Below, piece after piece: positions 1-8,501 of a DNA stretch of 22,156 nucleotides. The notes beneath the pieces were generated by a model. The model was not told the origin of the DNA, searched no databases, and saw only the letters and a list, made by a program, of their open reading frames with translations. Position 1 is the first letter of the stretch, and each line of letters opens with the position of its first letter. The translations under genes and the position numbers were made by a program. The stretch covers positions 1 through 22,156 of the forward strand of contig CAYTZN010000024.1 of NCBI GenBank assembly GCA_964442495.1, read 5' to 3'. The DNA comes from CAYTZN01 sp964442495. GTDB lineage: Bacteria; Pseudomonadota; Gammaproteobacteria; Legionellales; Legionellaceae.

Positions 1-564
1 ATTCCTTTGCAGGGGAAAGGCGACTTTACAATGACGGTGTTTAGCAATCAGATAGATACTGCGGAACATTTTTCCTTGGTAAAGACGCCAGTCTTTGGTA
101 ATCAAGTGCCTTTAGTGCGAATTCATTCTGAATGTATTACAGGTGATGTGTTTGGTTCGTGTAAATGTGATTGCGGCTCCCAGTTACAGCAATCGTTAGA
201 TTTGATAGCAGCTGAAGGCGGGATCCTCATCTATTTGCGTCAAGAGGGTCGCGGTATTGGTTTGGCCAATAAGTTAAAAGCTTATGCTTTGCAAGAGCAG
301 GGTTATGACACGGTAGAGGCCAATCAGCAATTGGGGTTGCCAGTTGATGCTCGTGACTATGCCGTTGCTTATCAGATATTAAAGCACATGGGTGTAGATG
401 TAATCCGTCTGTTAACTAACAACCCCTACAAACTAGAAGCGATTACTCAATACGGCATAAAAGTCATTGAGCGGGTGTCTTTGGCGGTTGAGCCTACGCT
501 TGAAAATCGCACGTATTTAAAAACCAAAAAAGAAAAGCTGGGCCATATTTTGGCAATAGAATAG
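1..564 (+). CDS. ribA: GTP cyclohydrolase II (RibA domain), 5' end outside window
   Basis: The first step of riboflavin synthesis: GTP is opened to a diaminopyrimidine with release of formate and pyrophosphate, in the cytoplasm. The reading frame is open back to base 1, and the residues around the window start (IP...GDF) align with the 'LPTPWGDF' segment near the N-terminus of E. coli RibA, so the gene begins upstream. The TTG at 7 is not a convincing start. Visible family motifs are HSECITGD followed by CKCDCG (the zinc cysteines, with one extra Cys), RQEGRGIGL, YDTVEAN, a DARD segment in the catalytic region and LLTNNPYK. From the window alone I cannot tell a stand-alone RibA from the C-terminal half of a RibBA fusion. 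ribH follows 9 bp later, and its AGGAG ribosome site overlaps this gene's TAG stop, which points to coupled expression. Confidence 0.93.
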   Translation: MPLQGKGDFTMTVFSNQIDTAEHFSLVKTPVFGNQVPLVRIHSECITGDVFGSCKCDCGSQLQQSLDLIAAEGGILIYLRQEGRGIGLANKLKAYALQEQGYDTVEANQQLGLPVDARDYAVAYQILKHMGVDVIRLLTNNPYKLEAITQYGIKVIERVSLAVEPTLENRTYLKTKKEKLGHILAIE

Positions 565-573
565 GAGTATGGC

Positions 574-1041
574 ATGAGGCACATCATCACTGAGAACATT
601 GAGGTTTCTGAGCCTTTTCAACTGGCCATTATTGTGGCTCAGTTTAATCAAGATATTACCGCTGAGCTAAAAAAAGGCGCTATTCATCGATTAACCACGT
701 GTGGATTTACTTCTAATGATATTACGGTGGTTGAAGTACCCGGTGCAGTTGAGATTCCCTTGGTTGCCAAGCGGTTAGCAAAAACAAATCAATACGGTGC
801 AATCATTGCATTAGGCGCCGTTATTCGTGGAGAAACGAGTCATTATGACTATGTTTGTCAGCAAGTAAGTGAGGGTTGCCAACAGGTGGCTCTTGGGTTT
901 GAAATTCCCGTGGTTTTTGGTGTTTTAACCACTGAAAATGAAGAGCAAGCTTGGGATCGTCTCGGTGGAAACCATGGTCATAAAGGCGTGGATGCAGCTG
1001 ACTGCGCACTCTCTATGTATGCTATTTTAAAACAATTATAA
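574..1041 (+). CDS. ribH: 6,7-dimethyl-8-ribityllumazine synthase
   Basis: Condenses 5-amino-6-ribitylaminouracil with 3,4-dihydroxy-2-butanone 4-phosphate to give lumazine, the penultimate riboflavin step. The protein is 155 residues, almost the same as E. coli RibH (156). It carries the family landmarks in order: AQFN near residue 25, VPGAVEIP around 50-60, ALGAVIRGETSHYDYV with the catalytic His in the middle, FGVLTTEN, and NHGHKG near the C-terminus. The ATG at 574 has an AGGAG site six bases upstream. The gene lies directly behind ribA and in front of pyrG. Members of this family usually assemble into 60-subunit capsids or pentamers; the sequence alone does not show which. Confidence 0.97.
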   Translation: MRHIITENIEVSEPFQLAIIVAQFNQDITAELKKGAIHRLTTCGFTSNDITVVEVPGAVEIPLVAKRLAKTNQYGAIIALGAVIRGETSHYDYVCQQVSEGCQQVALGFEIPVVFGVLTTENEEQAWDRLGGNHGHKGVDAADCALSMYAILKQL

Positions 1042-1065
1042 TTGTCTTTTACGACAGGGCTATTT

Positions 1066-2724
1066 ATGACAAATTATATTTTCGTCACAGGTGGGGTTGT
1101 TTCCTCACTGGGTAAAGGTATTGCCGCGGCATCATTGGCAGCCATTTTAGAAGCACGCGGACTGCGCGTTACGATGATTAAACTTGATCCCTATATCAAT
1201 GTTGATCCAGGCACCATGAGTCCTTTTCAGCATGGGGAAGTTTTTGTGACCCAAGATGGTGCAGAAACCGATCTCGATCTGGGGCATTATGAGCGGTTTG
1301 TTCGAACCACCATGACCAAACTCAATAATTTTACCTCTGGCAAAATTTATGAAAATGTCATTAAAAAAGAAAGACGTGGTGACTATTTAGGTGGCACGGT
1401 TCAAGTGATTCCTCATATCACCAATGAAATTAAACGTTGCATTAAGCTCGGTGCTGATAATTATGATGTAGCAATGGTTGAAATTGGGGGCACGGTGGGT
1501 GACATTGAGTCGTTGCCTTTTCTAGAAGCCATTCGACAAATGCGAATAGAGCTTGGTGCACAGCGTTGCTTGTTCATTCACTTAACGTTAGTGCCCTACA
1601 TTGCGACCTCAGGTGAAACAAAAACCAAGCCAACACAACATTCAGTAAAAGAATTGCGCTCCATTGGTATACAGCCCGATATTTTGATTTGTCGCTCTGA
1701 ACAGCCTTTATCCATTCAAGACAGGGCCAAAATAGCCTTGTTCACGAACGTTGAAAAAGAGGGTGTTATTTCGTTACAAGATGCGAAAAGCATTTACCAA
1801 ATCCCCATGATCCTACACGAGCAAGGCTTGGATGAGATAGTCGTTCGAAAATTAGGATTAACCCTTAAGCCTGCAGATTTAAGTGAATGGCAGAATGTGG
1901 TTGAGGCCCAGGCAATTCAAACCATGACCATTAAGGTGGGCATGGTAGGTAAATACACAGAGCTTAATGATGCTTATAAATCAATTAATGAGGCTTTGAT
2001 TCACGCGGGCATTCATACTCAAACCCGCGTTGAAATTATCTATATTGATGCTGAGTTAATAGAAAAACATGGGCCTTCTTTATTATCCAGTGTGGATGCA
2101 ATTTTGATTCCTGGAGGCTTTGGTGGCCGTGGGATAGAAGGTAAAATTCAGGCCATTCAATATGCGCGCGAAGAAAAAGTTCCTTTCCTTGGTATATGTT
2201 TAGGAATGCAAACGGCCGTTATTGAGTTTGCTCGCAATGTGGTTGGTCTATCCGGCGCAAATTCGACAGAGTTTGATAAAAAAACGCCTTATCCCGTGAT
2301 TGGATTAATCAGTGAGTGGATGGCTAACGATGGAAGCCTTAATCAACGCGATGAAGACAGTGATCTTGGTGGCACCATGCGTTTAGGAGCACAACTTTGT
2401 AAATTAGAAGCAGACTCTCTTGCTATTAATGTATACGGTAAGCCTCAAATCATAGAGCGCCATCGGCATCGCTATGAAGTGAATAACAAATTTGTGGATG
2501 CACTGGTTCAGCATGGTTTAACCATTGCCGGACGTTCTGTTGATGGTAGTTTGGTCGAAATGATAGAGCTACCTTCTCATCCATGGTTTCTTGCTTGCCA
2601 ATTTCATCCGGAATTCACGTCAACTCCAAGGGATAGCCATCCTCTGTTTAAACAATTTGTGTTGGCTTCACGTGTTTATCATAAAAACAAAGGATCAACG
2701 AAGGTCCAAAAGGATACGGTATGA
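1066..2724 (+). CDS. pyrG: CTP synthase
   Basis: Aminates UTP to CTP using ATP and glutamine. The frame stays open upstream to a TTG directly after the ribH stop, but family members begin MTxNYIFVTGGVVSSLGKG, which matches the ATG at 1066; an AGGG site lies six bases before it. The product is 552 residues (E. coli 545). The N-terminal synthetase domain has the P-loop-like VVSSLGKG and LDPYINVDPGTM. The C-terminal class I glutamine amidotransferase domain has PGGFGGRG, the nucleophile in GICLGMQ (Cys378) and the catalytic His-Glu in FHPEF. The last four bases overlap the kdsA start (ATGA), so CTP synthesis and KDO synthesis are translationally coupled. CTP is also the activating nucleotide for KDO, which makes the pairing sensible. 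Confidence 0.98.
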   Translation: MTNYIFVTGGVVSSLGKGIAAASLAAILEARGLRVTMIKLDPYINVDPGTMSPFQHGEVFVTQDGAETDLDLGHYERFVRTTMTKLNNFTSGKIYENVIKKERRGDYLGGTVQVIPHITNEIKRCIKLGADNYDVAMVEIGGTVGDIESLPFLEAIRQMRIELGAQRCLFIHLTLVPYIATSGETKTKPTQHSVKELRSIGIQPDILICRSEQPLSIQDRAKIALFTNVEKEGVISLQDAKSIYQIPMILHEQGLDEIVVRKLGLTLKPADLSEWQNVVEAQAIQTMTIKVGMVGKYTELNDAYKSINEALIHAGIHTQTRVEIIYIDAELIEKHGPSLLSSVDAILIPGGFGGRGIEGKIQAIQYAREEKVPFLGICLGMQTAVIEFARNVVGLSGANSTEFDKKTPYPVIGLISEWMANDGSLNQRDEDSDLGGTMRLGAQLCKLEADSLAINVYGKPQIIERHRHRYEVNNKFVDALVQHGLTIAGRSVDGSLVEMIELPSHPWFLACQFHPEFTSTPRDSHPLFKQFVLASRVYHKNKGSTKVQKDTV

Positions 2725-3545
2725 AACTATGTGGTTTTGAGGTAGGCATAACATCGCCATTGTTTTTGATAGCAGGTCCTTGTGTCATTGAAAGCGAAGC
2801 ACTTGCCATTGAAACGGCGGGTTATCTTAAAGAGATTTGTTCAAGTTTAGGTATTTCATTTATTTACAAGTCATCGTTTGATAAAGCCAATCGTTCATCC
2901 ATGACGAGTTTTAGAGGCTTAGGCATTGATAAAGGATTAAGTATCCTTGCAAAAGTTAAAACGCAAATTGGTGTGCCGGTTATTACGGATGTCCATGAGG
3001 ACACCCCCTTAAACGAAGTGGCAAGCGTGGTTGATGTTTTGCAAACACCTGCACTTCTTTGCCGTCAAACCAATTATATTCAAAACGTGGCTGCTTTGAT
3101 GAAGCCCGTGAACATTAAAAAAGGTCAGTTTTTGGCGCCATGGGAAATGAAGCATGTTGTTGCTAAAGCACATGCTACAGGAAATGAGAACATCATGGTT
3201 TGTGAGCGAGGCGTAAGTTTTGGATACAATAATCTCGTGTCTGACATGCGCTCTTTACAGATCATGAGAGAAACGGGTTGTCCTGTCGTTTATGATGCTA
3301 CCCATTCTGTTCAATTACCTGGTGGCAATGATGGCCGTTCCGGTGGGCAACGAGAGTTTATTCCTGTGCTTGCTCGAGCAGCGGTAGCAGCGGGGATTTC
3401 GGGTATATTTATGGAGACACACCCTGATCCTAATAAAGCATTAAGCGATGGACCTAACAGCTGGCCGTTGGCAAGCATGAAAGCATTGTTAGAAAGTTTG
3501 ATAGTGATTGATAAGGTGGTTAAAGAAAAAGGTGATTTACTCTAA
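2721..3545 (+). CDS. kdsA: 3-deoxy-8-phosphooctulonate (KDO-8-P) synthase, metal-type
   Basis: Condenses phosphoenolpyruvate with arabinose 5-phosphate to give KDO-8-phosphate for the lipopolysaccharide core. Length is 274 residues. Motifs in order: AGPCVIES (15-25), KSSFDKANRSS, ITDVHE, LLCRQT, KKGQFLAPWEMK, CERGVSFGYNNLVSDMRSL, YDATHSVQLPG, and METHPDPNKALSDGPN. The Cys in AGPC (Cys21) plus the His of DATHS, the Glu of METHP and the Asp of LSDGPN are the ligand set of the metal-dependent class known from Aquifex. The E. coli enzyme has Asn in place of that Cys and needs no metal. The start overlaps the pyrG stop (ATGA). The stop lies 4 bp from the 3' end of an oppositely oriented tRNA gene. 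Confidence 0.97.
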   Translation: MKLCGFEVGITSPLFLIAGPCVIESEALAIETAGYLKEICSSLGISFIYKSSFDKANRSSMTSFRGLGIDKGLSILAKVKTQIGVPVITDVHEDTPLNEVASVVDVLQTPALLCRQTNYIQNVAALMKPVNIKKGQFLAPWEMKHVVAKAHATGNENIMVCERGVSFGYNNLVSDMRSLQIMRETGCPVVYDATHSVQLPGGNDGRSGGQREFIPVLARAAVAAGISGIFMETHPDPNKALSDGPNSWPLASMKALLESLIVIDKVVKEKGDLL

Positions 3546-3549
3546 AGGG

Positions 3550-3637
3550 TGGCGGAGAGACAGGGATTCGAACCCTGGGAAGGTTACCCTTCAACGGTTT
3601 TCAAGACCGCCGCATTCGACCGCTCTGCCATCTCTCC
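3550..3637 (-). tRNA. tRNA-Ser, anticodon UGA
   Basis: Read on the minus strand this is an 88-nt tRNA with a 7-bp acceptor stem (GGAGAGA at the 5' end pairing with TCTCTCC), a genome-encoded CCA end (TGG at 3550-3552 on the + strand), a T-arm with GGTTCGAATCC, and a long class II variable arm typical of tRNA-Ser. The anticodon loop CTTGAAA places anticodon TGA at 3601-3603 (+ strand TCA), decoding UCA and related serine codons. It sits between kdsA and bamD, antisense to both. No integrase gene or att-like direct repeat is seen near it, although tRNA-Ser genes are frequent integration sites. Confidence 0.97.
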
Positions 3638-3644
3638 GAGCGAG

Positions 3645-3673
3645 ATAATATCGCAACCCAATTTTGTTTGCAA
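3645..3673 (-). promoter_or_regulatory. sigma-70 promoter of tRNA-Ser
   Basis: On the minus strand, TTGCAA (3668-3673) and TATTAT (3645-3650) are separated by exactly 17 bp. The bases between the -10 box and the mature tRNA start (CTCGCTC) form a GC-rich discriminator, as is common for stringently controlled stable-RNA promoters. The expected start falls at or next to the tRNA 5' end, so little or no leader is made. The motif match is visible; the regulation is inferred. Confidence 0.7.
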
Positions 3674-3698
3674 ATGTTTTTTTTAAATAGGATGTTTT

Positions 3699-4466
3699 AT
3701 GAAAAAAATGAAGGTATTGGTTATATTGAGTCTTTTGTTTTCTTTAACGGCTTGTAACAAATGGTGGAATAAAGATGATGACGATAATAATCCGTTTAAA
3801 GGGATGACGGCTAAAGAATTGTACATCGATGCACAGAAATCCATGAAAAAACAACAATACACTGCGGCTATAAAGCGCTTTGAAGCTTTAGAAACAATGT
3901 ACCCTTTTAATGATTACGCAGAGCAGGCAGAAATTGATTTAATTCATGCTTATTACCTAAAAGGCGATTATGCGTCTACTGCGGCTACGGCAGAAAGCTT
4001 TATTCATCTTTACCCTCGTGCAAAACGGGTTGATTACGCGTATTACATGAAAGGGTTGGCCAACTTTCAACAAACTCGCGGAACACTGGCTAACTTATTG
4101 CCCTTAGATGAGTCATGGCGCGATCCAGGCACACAGTCTCAAGCGTACTCAGACTTTGCGACCTTGGTTCAAAAGTTTCCCGAAAGCCGTTACAAACCCA
4201 ATGCATTGCAACGGATGATTTATTTAAGAAATCTTTTCGCACAACGCGAGTTAAATGCGGCTAAATATTATTATGAACACAGGAAGTATGTGGCAGCAGA
4301 AGAGCGTGCCAGTTATCTTGTGAAAACGTATCCTCAAGCACCAAGTGCTAAAGCTGCACTCGTTATCATTTATCGCACAAACATGGCCTTGGGTTTAAAA
4401 AATGCAGCTGCAGATGCCTTGGCGGTTTATCAAGCTACGTATCACACTAATCCTAAAGGGTTATAG
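3699..4466 (+). CDS. bamD: Outer membrane assembly lipoprotein BamD (ComL)
   Basis: Essential lipoprotein of the BAM complex, which folds beta-barrel proteins into the outer membrane from its periplasmic face. The 255-residue product starts with a lipoprotein signal peptide and the lipobox LTAC, so Cys19 should be lipidated. The mature part is helical with TPR-type repeats: AKELYIDAQKSMKKQQYTAAIKRFE, LIHAYYLKGDYASTAATAESFI, YAYYMKGLANFQ, and later helices containing PESRYKPNA and AAKYYYEHRKYVAAEERA, all typical of BamD. The residue after Cys19 is Asn, not Asp, which fits outer-membrane sorting. The ATG at 3699 has AGGA six bases upstream; the in-frame ATG at 3708 is a less likely start. Confidence 0.95.
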   Translation: MKKMKVLVILSLLFSLTACNKWWNKDDDDNNPFKGMTAKELYIDAQKSMKKQQYTAAIKRFEALETMYPFNDYAEQAEIDLIHAYYLKGDYASTAATAESFIHLYPRAKRVDYAYYMKGLANFQQTRGTLANLLPLDESWRDPGTQSQAYSDFATLVQKFPESRYKPNALQRMIYLRNLFAQRELNAAKYYYEHRKYVAAEERASYLVKTYPQAPSAKAALVIIYRTNMALGLKNAAADALAVYQATYHTNPKGL

Positions 4467-4513
4467 AGGATTAAACACATCTAAACGCGCATCATAAAAC
4501 CAAAATGCCAACG

Positions 4514-4633
4514 TTCCGCGCTTTGTGCGCGGAATCTAGTACGATATGTTGTGAGATCGTATGGATACCGTGCATAAGCACGGTACGTCGGAGAGTAGGG
4601 GCGCATTGTCGTCTATGTTTCGCTTAAACGACA
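4514..4633. repeat. Cluster of four hairpins between bamD and rdgC
   Basis: The convergent gap holds four consecutive inverted repeats: TTCCGCGC/GCGCGGAA with a 5-base loop (4514-4534); TACGAT/ATCGTA with a 10-base loop (4540-4561); TACCGTGC/GCACGGTA with an ATAA loop (4566-4585); and TGTCGT/ACGACA (4607-4612 with 4628-4633) enclosing a smaller GTTT/AAAC stem. No hairpin is followed by a run of T, so a simple intrinsic terminator is not obvious, although the set could terminate both genes or be a structured or mobile palindromic element. No open frame of note covers it. Confidence 0.6.
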
Positions 4634-4649
4634 CACTAAATGGTCTTGA

Positions 4650-5603
4650 TTAGAAAGGTGTATCTTCCGTTACGTTCAGTTCTTCCGGCGGTGCTATTTT
4701 TAGTGCCGTTTCTGATTTTTCTTCCGTTAATGTTGCGAGCAAGTCATCCGTTAATTGGCGTAACTCTCCAGCAAGCAATATAAGCCCTGCATCTTGTTGT
4801 TCTTGTTTTTCTTCAAGCTGGCTTAAATCATTAAATTCGTCTAGAAGGTAATCTAAGCATTTTAGACGTTTAAAGGTGAAGTCTTGGGTTAGGGTCAGTT
4901 GAATGCGCTCGTTCCAGATGATTGAGATTTCCGCAGCGGCCAATCCTTGGGATAATAATGATAATACTTCGTCTGCCGGCAACTCATACCCTTTGCAACT
5001 AAAGCGTTTTTTTTCATCTTCCAGTGAAACCAAAAGGCAATCAGAAGAGAGTTGAAACGCTTTGGGGAGCATGGCAGGGTCGCATATCCAATTGGCAAAT
5101 CTTATGGCCAAATTTTCCATGATAGGGAGAGGCTCAATGTGCAGGCTGGGTAATGATTTTCGTAACAAAGATGTTAATTGGGACGCCTGGTTCATACTGG
5201 CTGAATTGATAATTAAACGCTTTTTAGTGTGATCTAGTATCGCAGGTAGACGTTTTTGAAGGCAAAAAGATTTGGGCAGTAATTCAAATTCCAAATCCTC
5301 AGCGAGTTGTGATTTTTCAGCGCGCTTAAGTGTTCTTCCTTGTTGAGTTTCAATCTGTTGAATGCGCTCGGCAAGCAATCGATTAACAACGCCTCGTGGA
5401 AGAATACGCTCTTCTTTTCCCATGCATATTGATGAAAAGCCCGTGGTGGTTTGAACCAGCTCTTCTCCAAACGCGGGTAACCACCCATAAATAAACCGCG
5501 CGTGAGGTGGGCAAGGTTTTAAAGCAGCATCGGCTAAGGCTTCTGTTAAGTCTATAGATTCATCCAGTTCGTACTGATAGGTGAGCGCATTGTTAAACCA
5601 CAT
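4650..5603 (-). CDS. rdgC: Recombination-associated protein RdgC
   Basis: RdgC is a ring-shaped DNA-binding protein that restrains RecA-dependent recombination at the nucleoid. The 317-residue protein aligns along its length with E. coli RdgC (303): MWFNNALTYQY at the start, a CxxH-like early region, GWLPAFG, ICMGKEERILPRGVVNRLLAERI, LLPKSFCLQKRL, SLLRKSLPSL, IIWNERIQLTLTQDFTFKRLKCLD and LAGELRQL. The C-terminal tail of about 20 residues beyond the family core is acidic and low complexity. The start is the ATG at 5603, with GAGGG about ten bases upstream. It lies 61 bp downstream of the outer-membrane protein gene on the same strand and may be co-transcribed with it. Confidence 0.95.
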   Translation of the reverse strand: MWFNNALTYQYELDESIDLTEALADAALKPCPPHARFIYGWLPAFGEELVQTTTGFSSICMGKEERILPRGVVNRLLAERIQQIETQQGRTLKRAEKSQLAEDLEFELLPKSFCLQKRLPAILDHTKKRLIINSASMNQASQLTSLLRKSLPSLHIEPLPIMENLAIRFANWICDPAMLPKAFQLSSDCLLVSLEDEKKRFSCKGYELPADEVLSLLSQGLAAAEISIIWNERIQLTLTQDFTFKRLKCLDYLLDEFNDLSQLEEKQEQQDAGLILLAGELRQLTDDLLATLTEEKSETALKIAPPEELNVTEDTPF

Positions 5604-5664
5604 GTTTTGTCATCCCTCATTGAAAAGTGCTGAAAGGCGAGGATGCTAACATGATTTGAATCAG

Positions 5665-6618
5665 TTACCAATAAACGTTAAACCCCATGACCCACGAGCT
5701 AAAAACAGGCGCATTTCTACCTTTTACGGCAAACCAATTTCCAAAAATAATTCCATAATTAGCATTAAAATTATATTCAATGGCGGGCGCTAAGCTGATT
5801 TCATAAAAACTACTGGTTGTGGTTCCAGCCAAGTGGCCATTTTCACTTATAGACACATTTCCTGGCATAGTGGCTGAGGTATGATAAAAAACATAAGCCT
5901 CCATGACCGCCACCCAATGTTGGGTAACAGTGAGTTCCCCAGCGATATCAGCACTGTATAGGTCGCCTGGTATAATTTTTTCTTGACGGGTGGCTATATC
6001 TTGAAGTTCACGAATCTTTCTGCGCTGATATGGCTGGCCGTGTAAATAAGAAAGAGATATGCGTGATCTAAGGTAATTAATGCTATTGAATTGTGAAAGA
6101 TCTTCTAGATTGAAGTTTATTATATTTTGATACGAACCAGCCCCTGTAACCCCTGTTCCTTTATCTGTCGGGTTTAAGCTATCAAATCGCCCTGTTGGAA
6201 AAATTTCTTGCAAAGAAATTCGCAGACTAGGTATCCAGGTGTGTGGGGGTTGCCGGTACATTTGAAAACCGAGCAATATCGACGTATCACTTATGTGTTG
6301 ACTCGTGCGGTCTTCACTATGGTTAATGGTGTAAGGCAAGCTGAGCTGCGTGTCTACCCAGTCGGATAGTCCATACGTCAATAAAGGGTTGATTTGCCTA
6401 CTTTCAAAATGTGGCGTACGGTTAGGTTTACCTCGGTCATCAAAGTCGCTAGAGCGTGCAGTTAAAAAGCCATAGGTTATTACATTAGCATGCCCCAAAG
6501 GTAATGTTTGTGCGGAAGGGGCGAGAATAGGCCCCGTAAACCATGGTTCTGCATTGAGTAGACTGCAAAAGCACATAACGTAGGCAGTAGCAACCAAGAT
6601 AACTAATTTTTTTAGCAT
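5665..6618 (-). CDS. Outer membrane beta-barrel-like protein, function unknown
   Basis: A 317-residue exported protein of no assigned role. It starts with a signal peptide (MLKKLVILVATAYVMCFCSLLNA, likely cut before EPW). The rest alternates polar and hydrophobic residues in amphipathic strands (LLTYGLSDWVDTQLSLPYTI, YEISLAPAIEYNFNANYGIIF) and ends in an aromatic residue (GFNVYW), as beta-barrels assembled by BAM do. It resembles the phenol-pathway 'MetA-like' transporter group that is frequent in Legionella-type genomes, but the substrate cannot be read from the sequence. A GTG at 6627 is also in frame; the ATG at 6618 gives the more usual signal peptide. It lies upstream of rdgC and divergent from the rRNA methyltransferase gene. 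Confidence 0.75.
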   Translation of the reverse strand: MLKKLVILVATAYVMCFCSLLNAEPWFTGPILAPSAQTLPLGHANVITYGFLTARSSDFDDRGKPNRTPHFESRQINPLLTYGLSDWVDTQLSLPYTINHSEDRTSQHISDTSILLGFQMYRQPPHTWIPSLRISLQEIFPTGRFDSLNPTDKGTGVTGAGSYQNIINFNLEDLSQFNSINYLRSRISLSYLHGQPYQRRKIRELQDIATRQEKIIPGDLYSADIAGELTVTQHWVAVMEAYVFYHTSATMPGNVSISENGHLAGTTTSSFYEISLAPAIEYNFNANYGIIFGNWFAVKGRNAPVFSSWVMGFNVYW

Positions 6619-6706
6619 ATTGCTCACTTAATAGATACCAAAGTGCCTTGCGAAACGATAACACAGTGGTGTAGATTAGCCGACTTTCAGCATGAAGGAA
6701 ATAGTA

Positions 6707-7879
6707 ATGAAACCAGCAATTTATTTGCATCAAGCAAAGCAGGGGCCTATCCGTCGGGGGCACCCTTGGGTTTTTCCTAAAGCTATTTTGAAACACACAG
6801 GAACGCTTGTTACCGGTGAGCTGGTGGACGTGTTTGGTGCGGCAGGTGAGGCATTGGGTGTAGGGGTTTATAATGAGCACTCGTTGTATAGGGTGCGCAT
6901 GTTGGCTTATGCTTTTGAAGACATTAAAGAATTCTCTATTGTAAACATAATAGCCCACCGTTTACGCCAAGCGTTGCTTCTTCGCAATAATTTGAATTTA
7001 CCTAATGCGTTAACAAGTGCTTATCGCTTATTTAATAGCGAAGGGGATGGCCTATCGGGCCTTACTATTGATAGATTTAATAATACTTGTGTCGTGGCAA
7101 GCTCTGCGTATTGGGTGCAAGCTAATAAAAAAATCATCAAAGCCGCTATTCAAAAAGAGATGTCATTGGAGCACATACTTTGGTTACCCCAAACAAAGCC
7201 TTTAGCCCAAGATGGATGGAAGCAAACCGACATTGAGACAAACACTCAATGTGAAACGGTCTTAGAAGAAGGGATTATATATCAAGTTGATTTTTCTACC
7301 ACTCAAAAAACGGGGCTGTTTCTTGATCAGCGAGAAAATCATCAACGTATTACGCCTTTCGCTCGTGGTAAGCGCGTTCTAGATCTTTATACCTATACGG
7401 GTGGATTTGCTTTGCATGCGGCTAAAGCAGGTGCATCGGTTGTAACAGCCGTTGATAGTTCAGCACAAGCCATTGCATTAGCAAAACAAAATGCACACTT
7501 AAACGAGTTGGATTTTATTGATTTTGTTGAGGCAGATGCTCGCGATTATTTAGCAAAAGCTGCAGAGTATGATCTAATTATTCTAGATCCCCCCAAGTTG
7601 GTACCTTCTTTAAGGCACGTGCAACAGGCTAAAAATTATTATCGATTTTTACACCGTGAGCTTTTCAAAGAGATGCGCTCAGGAACCTTATTGATGACAT
7701 GCAATTGCTCATCAGCACTTTCAGCACAGGAGTTTACGGAGTTGGCGAGCTCCCAAGCGTTGGCGGTGGGTAAAATGGTCCGCATTTTAGGCGTTTTTGG
7801 GCCGGCCAGTTGCCATCCGACGTTAGCAGCTTTCCCAGAGGGGCATTATCTTACGGCAGTGTTGTTAGCCGTGGTTTAA
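6707..7879 (+). CDS. rlmI: RlmI-type class I SAM-dependent rRNA (cytosine-C5) methyltransferase
   Basis: Probably methylates a cytosine of 23S rRNA at C5 (C1962 in E. coli). The 390-residue product matches RlmI in size (396) and layout. It has an N-terminal PUA domain (LHQAKQGPIRRGHPWVFPKAI at the start), a middle insert with SEGDGLSGLTIDRF, then a Rossmann methyltransferase domain with QKTGLFLDQREN, VLDLYTYTGGFALHAAKAGA (motif I), LDPPKL (motif IV) and LLMTCNCSSALS, which contains the catalytic cysteine. An in-frame ATG at 6692 exists, but AAGGA at 6695-6699 is placed ideally for the ATG at 6707, and homologs start with such a 'MKPAIYL' segment. Exact target specificity is inferred from family resemblance. 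Confidence 0.86.
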   Translation: MKPAIYLHQAKQGPIRRGHPWVFPKAILKHTGTLVTGELVDVFGAAGEALGVGVYNEHSLYRVRMLAYAFEDIKEFSIVNIIAHRLRQALLLRNNLNLPNALTSAYRLFNSEGDGLSGLTIDRFNNTCVVASSAYWVQANKKIIKAAIQKEMSLEHILWLPQTKPLAQDGWKQTDIETNTQCETVLEEGIIYQVDFSTTQKTGLFLDQRENHQRITPFARGKRVLDLYTYTGGFALHAAKAGASVVTAVDSSAQAIALAKQNAHLNELDFIDFVEADARDYLAKAAEYDLIILDPPKLVPSLRHVQQAKNYYRFLHRELFKEMRSGTLLMTCNCSSALSAQEFTELASSQALAVGKMVRILGVFGPASCHPTLAAFPEGHYLTAVLLAVV

Positions 7880-7944
7880 AGAATTTCTTGTTGACTACAC
7901 AAACGTTTTAAGATGTGATGATAAATTTTCTTTAGGGAGTAGTT

Positions 7945-8490
7945 ATGTTACTGACAAGGGATACTTCAGCTTTTTTATTGGTTGATGTTCAAGAAAAACT
8001 AACTCCTCATGTTTTAAATGCAGAGTCTCTTGTCCAAAAGTGTCATTGGTTGATGCGTTTGGCAAAGGAGCTTTTCGTGCCATTGGTCGTGAGTGAGCAA
8101 TATTCAAAAGGTTTAGGTAAAACAGTTGAGCCTTTGTTAAAAGAAGCATCTGAAGGGCAATCTATTGAGAAAGTTCATTTTTCTTGTTACCAAGAACCTT
8201 TGTTCGTTAAGCATTGGAATACGCTATCGCGACAACAAGTCGTGATGGCGGGCATTGAAACCCACGTGTGTGTATTGCAAACAGCCTTAGACATGGTTTC
8301 ATCTGGTTTTGATGTTTTTGTGGTGGTTGATGCGGTCAGTAGTCGGCATGAAATAGATCATAAATATGGATTAAAGCGGATGAAACAAGCGGGTGCGAAT
8401 TTAGTGACAGCAGAAATGGTGTTTTTTGAATGGGTGGTAAAAGCTGGCACTCAACAATTTAAGGCATTAAGCCAGTCCTATTTGCGTTAA
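7945..8490 (+). CDS. Isochorismatase-family cysteine hydrolase
   Basis: A 181-residue cytoplasmic hydrolase of the isochorismatase/nicotinamidase fold, YcaC-like subgroup. The catalytic triad is visible: Asp14 in LLVDVQ, Lys76 in EKVHFSC, and Cys109 in GIETHVCV. The cis-peptide neighbourhood MAGIETHVC is also typical. The substrate is unknown; members hydrolyse amides, ureides or isochorismate. An AGGGAG site precedes the ATG, and a TTGACT hexamer at 7891-7896 may belong to its promoter. The SDR gene begins 11 bp after its stop with its own AGGGAGAG site, so the two form a likely transcription unit, although no shared pathway is evident. Confidence 0.88.
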   Translation: MLLTRDTSAFLLVDVQEKLTPHVLNAESLVQKCHWLMRLAKELFVPLVVSEQYSKGLGKTVEPLLKEASEGQSIEKVHFSCYQEPLFVKHWNTLSRQQVVMAGIETHVCVLQTALDMVSSGFDVFVVVDAVSSRHEIDHKYGLKRMKQAGANLVTAEMVFFEWVVKAGTQQFKALSQSYLR

Positions 8491-8501
8491 AGGGAGAGAG
8501 C

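Noticed and set aside
3550..3637. tRNA-Ser as an attachment site of an island
   Set aside because: No integrase gene and no direct repeat of the tRNA 3' end seen; neighbours on both sides are core genes.
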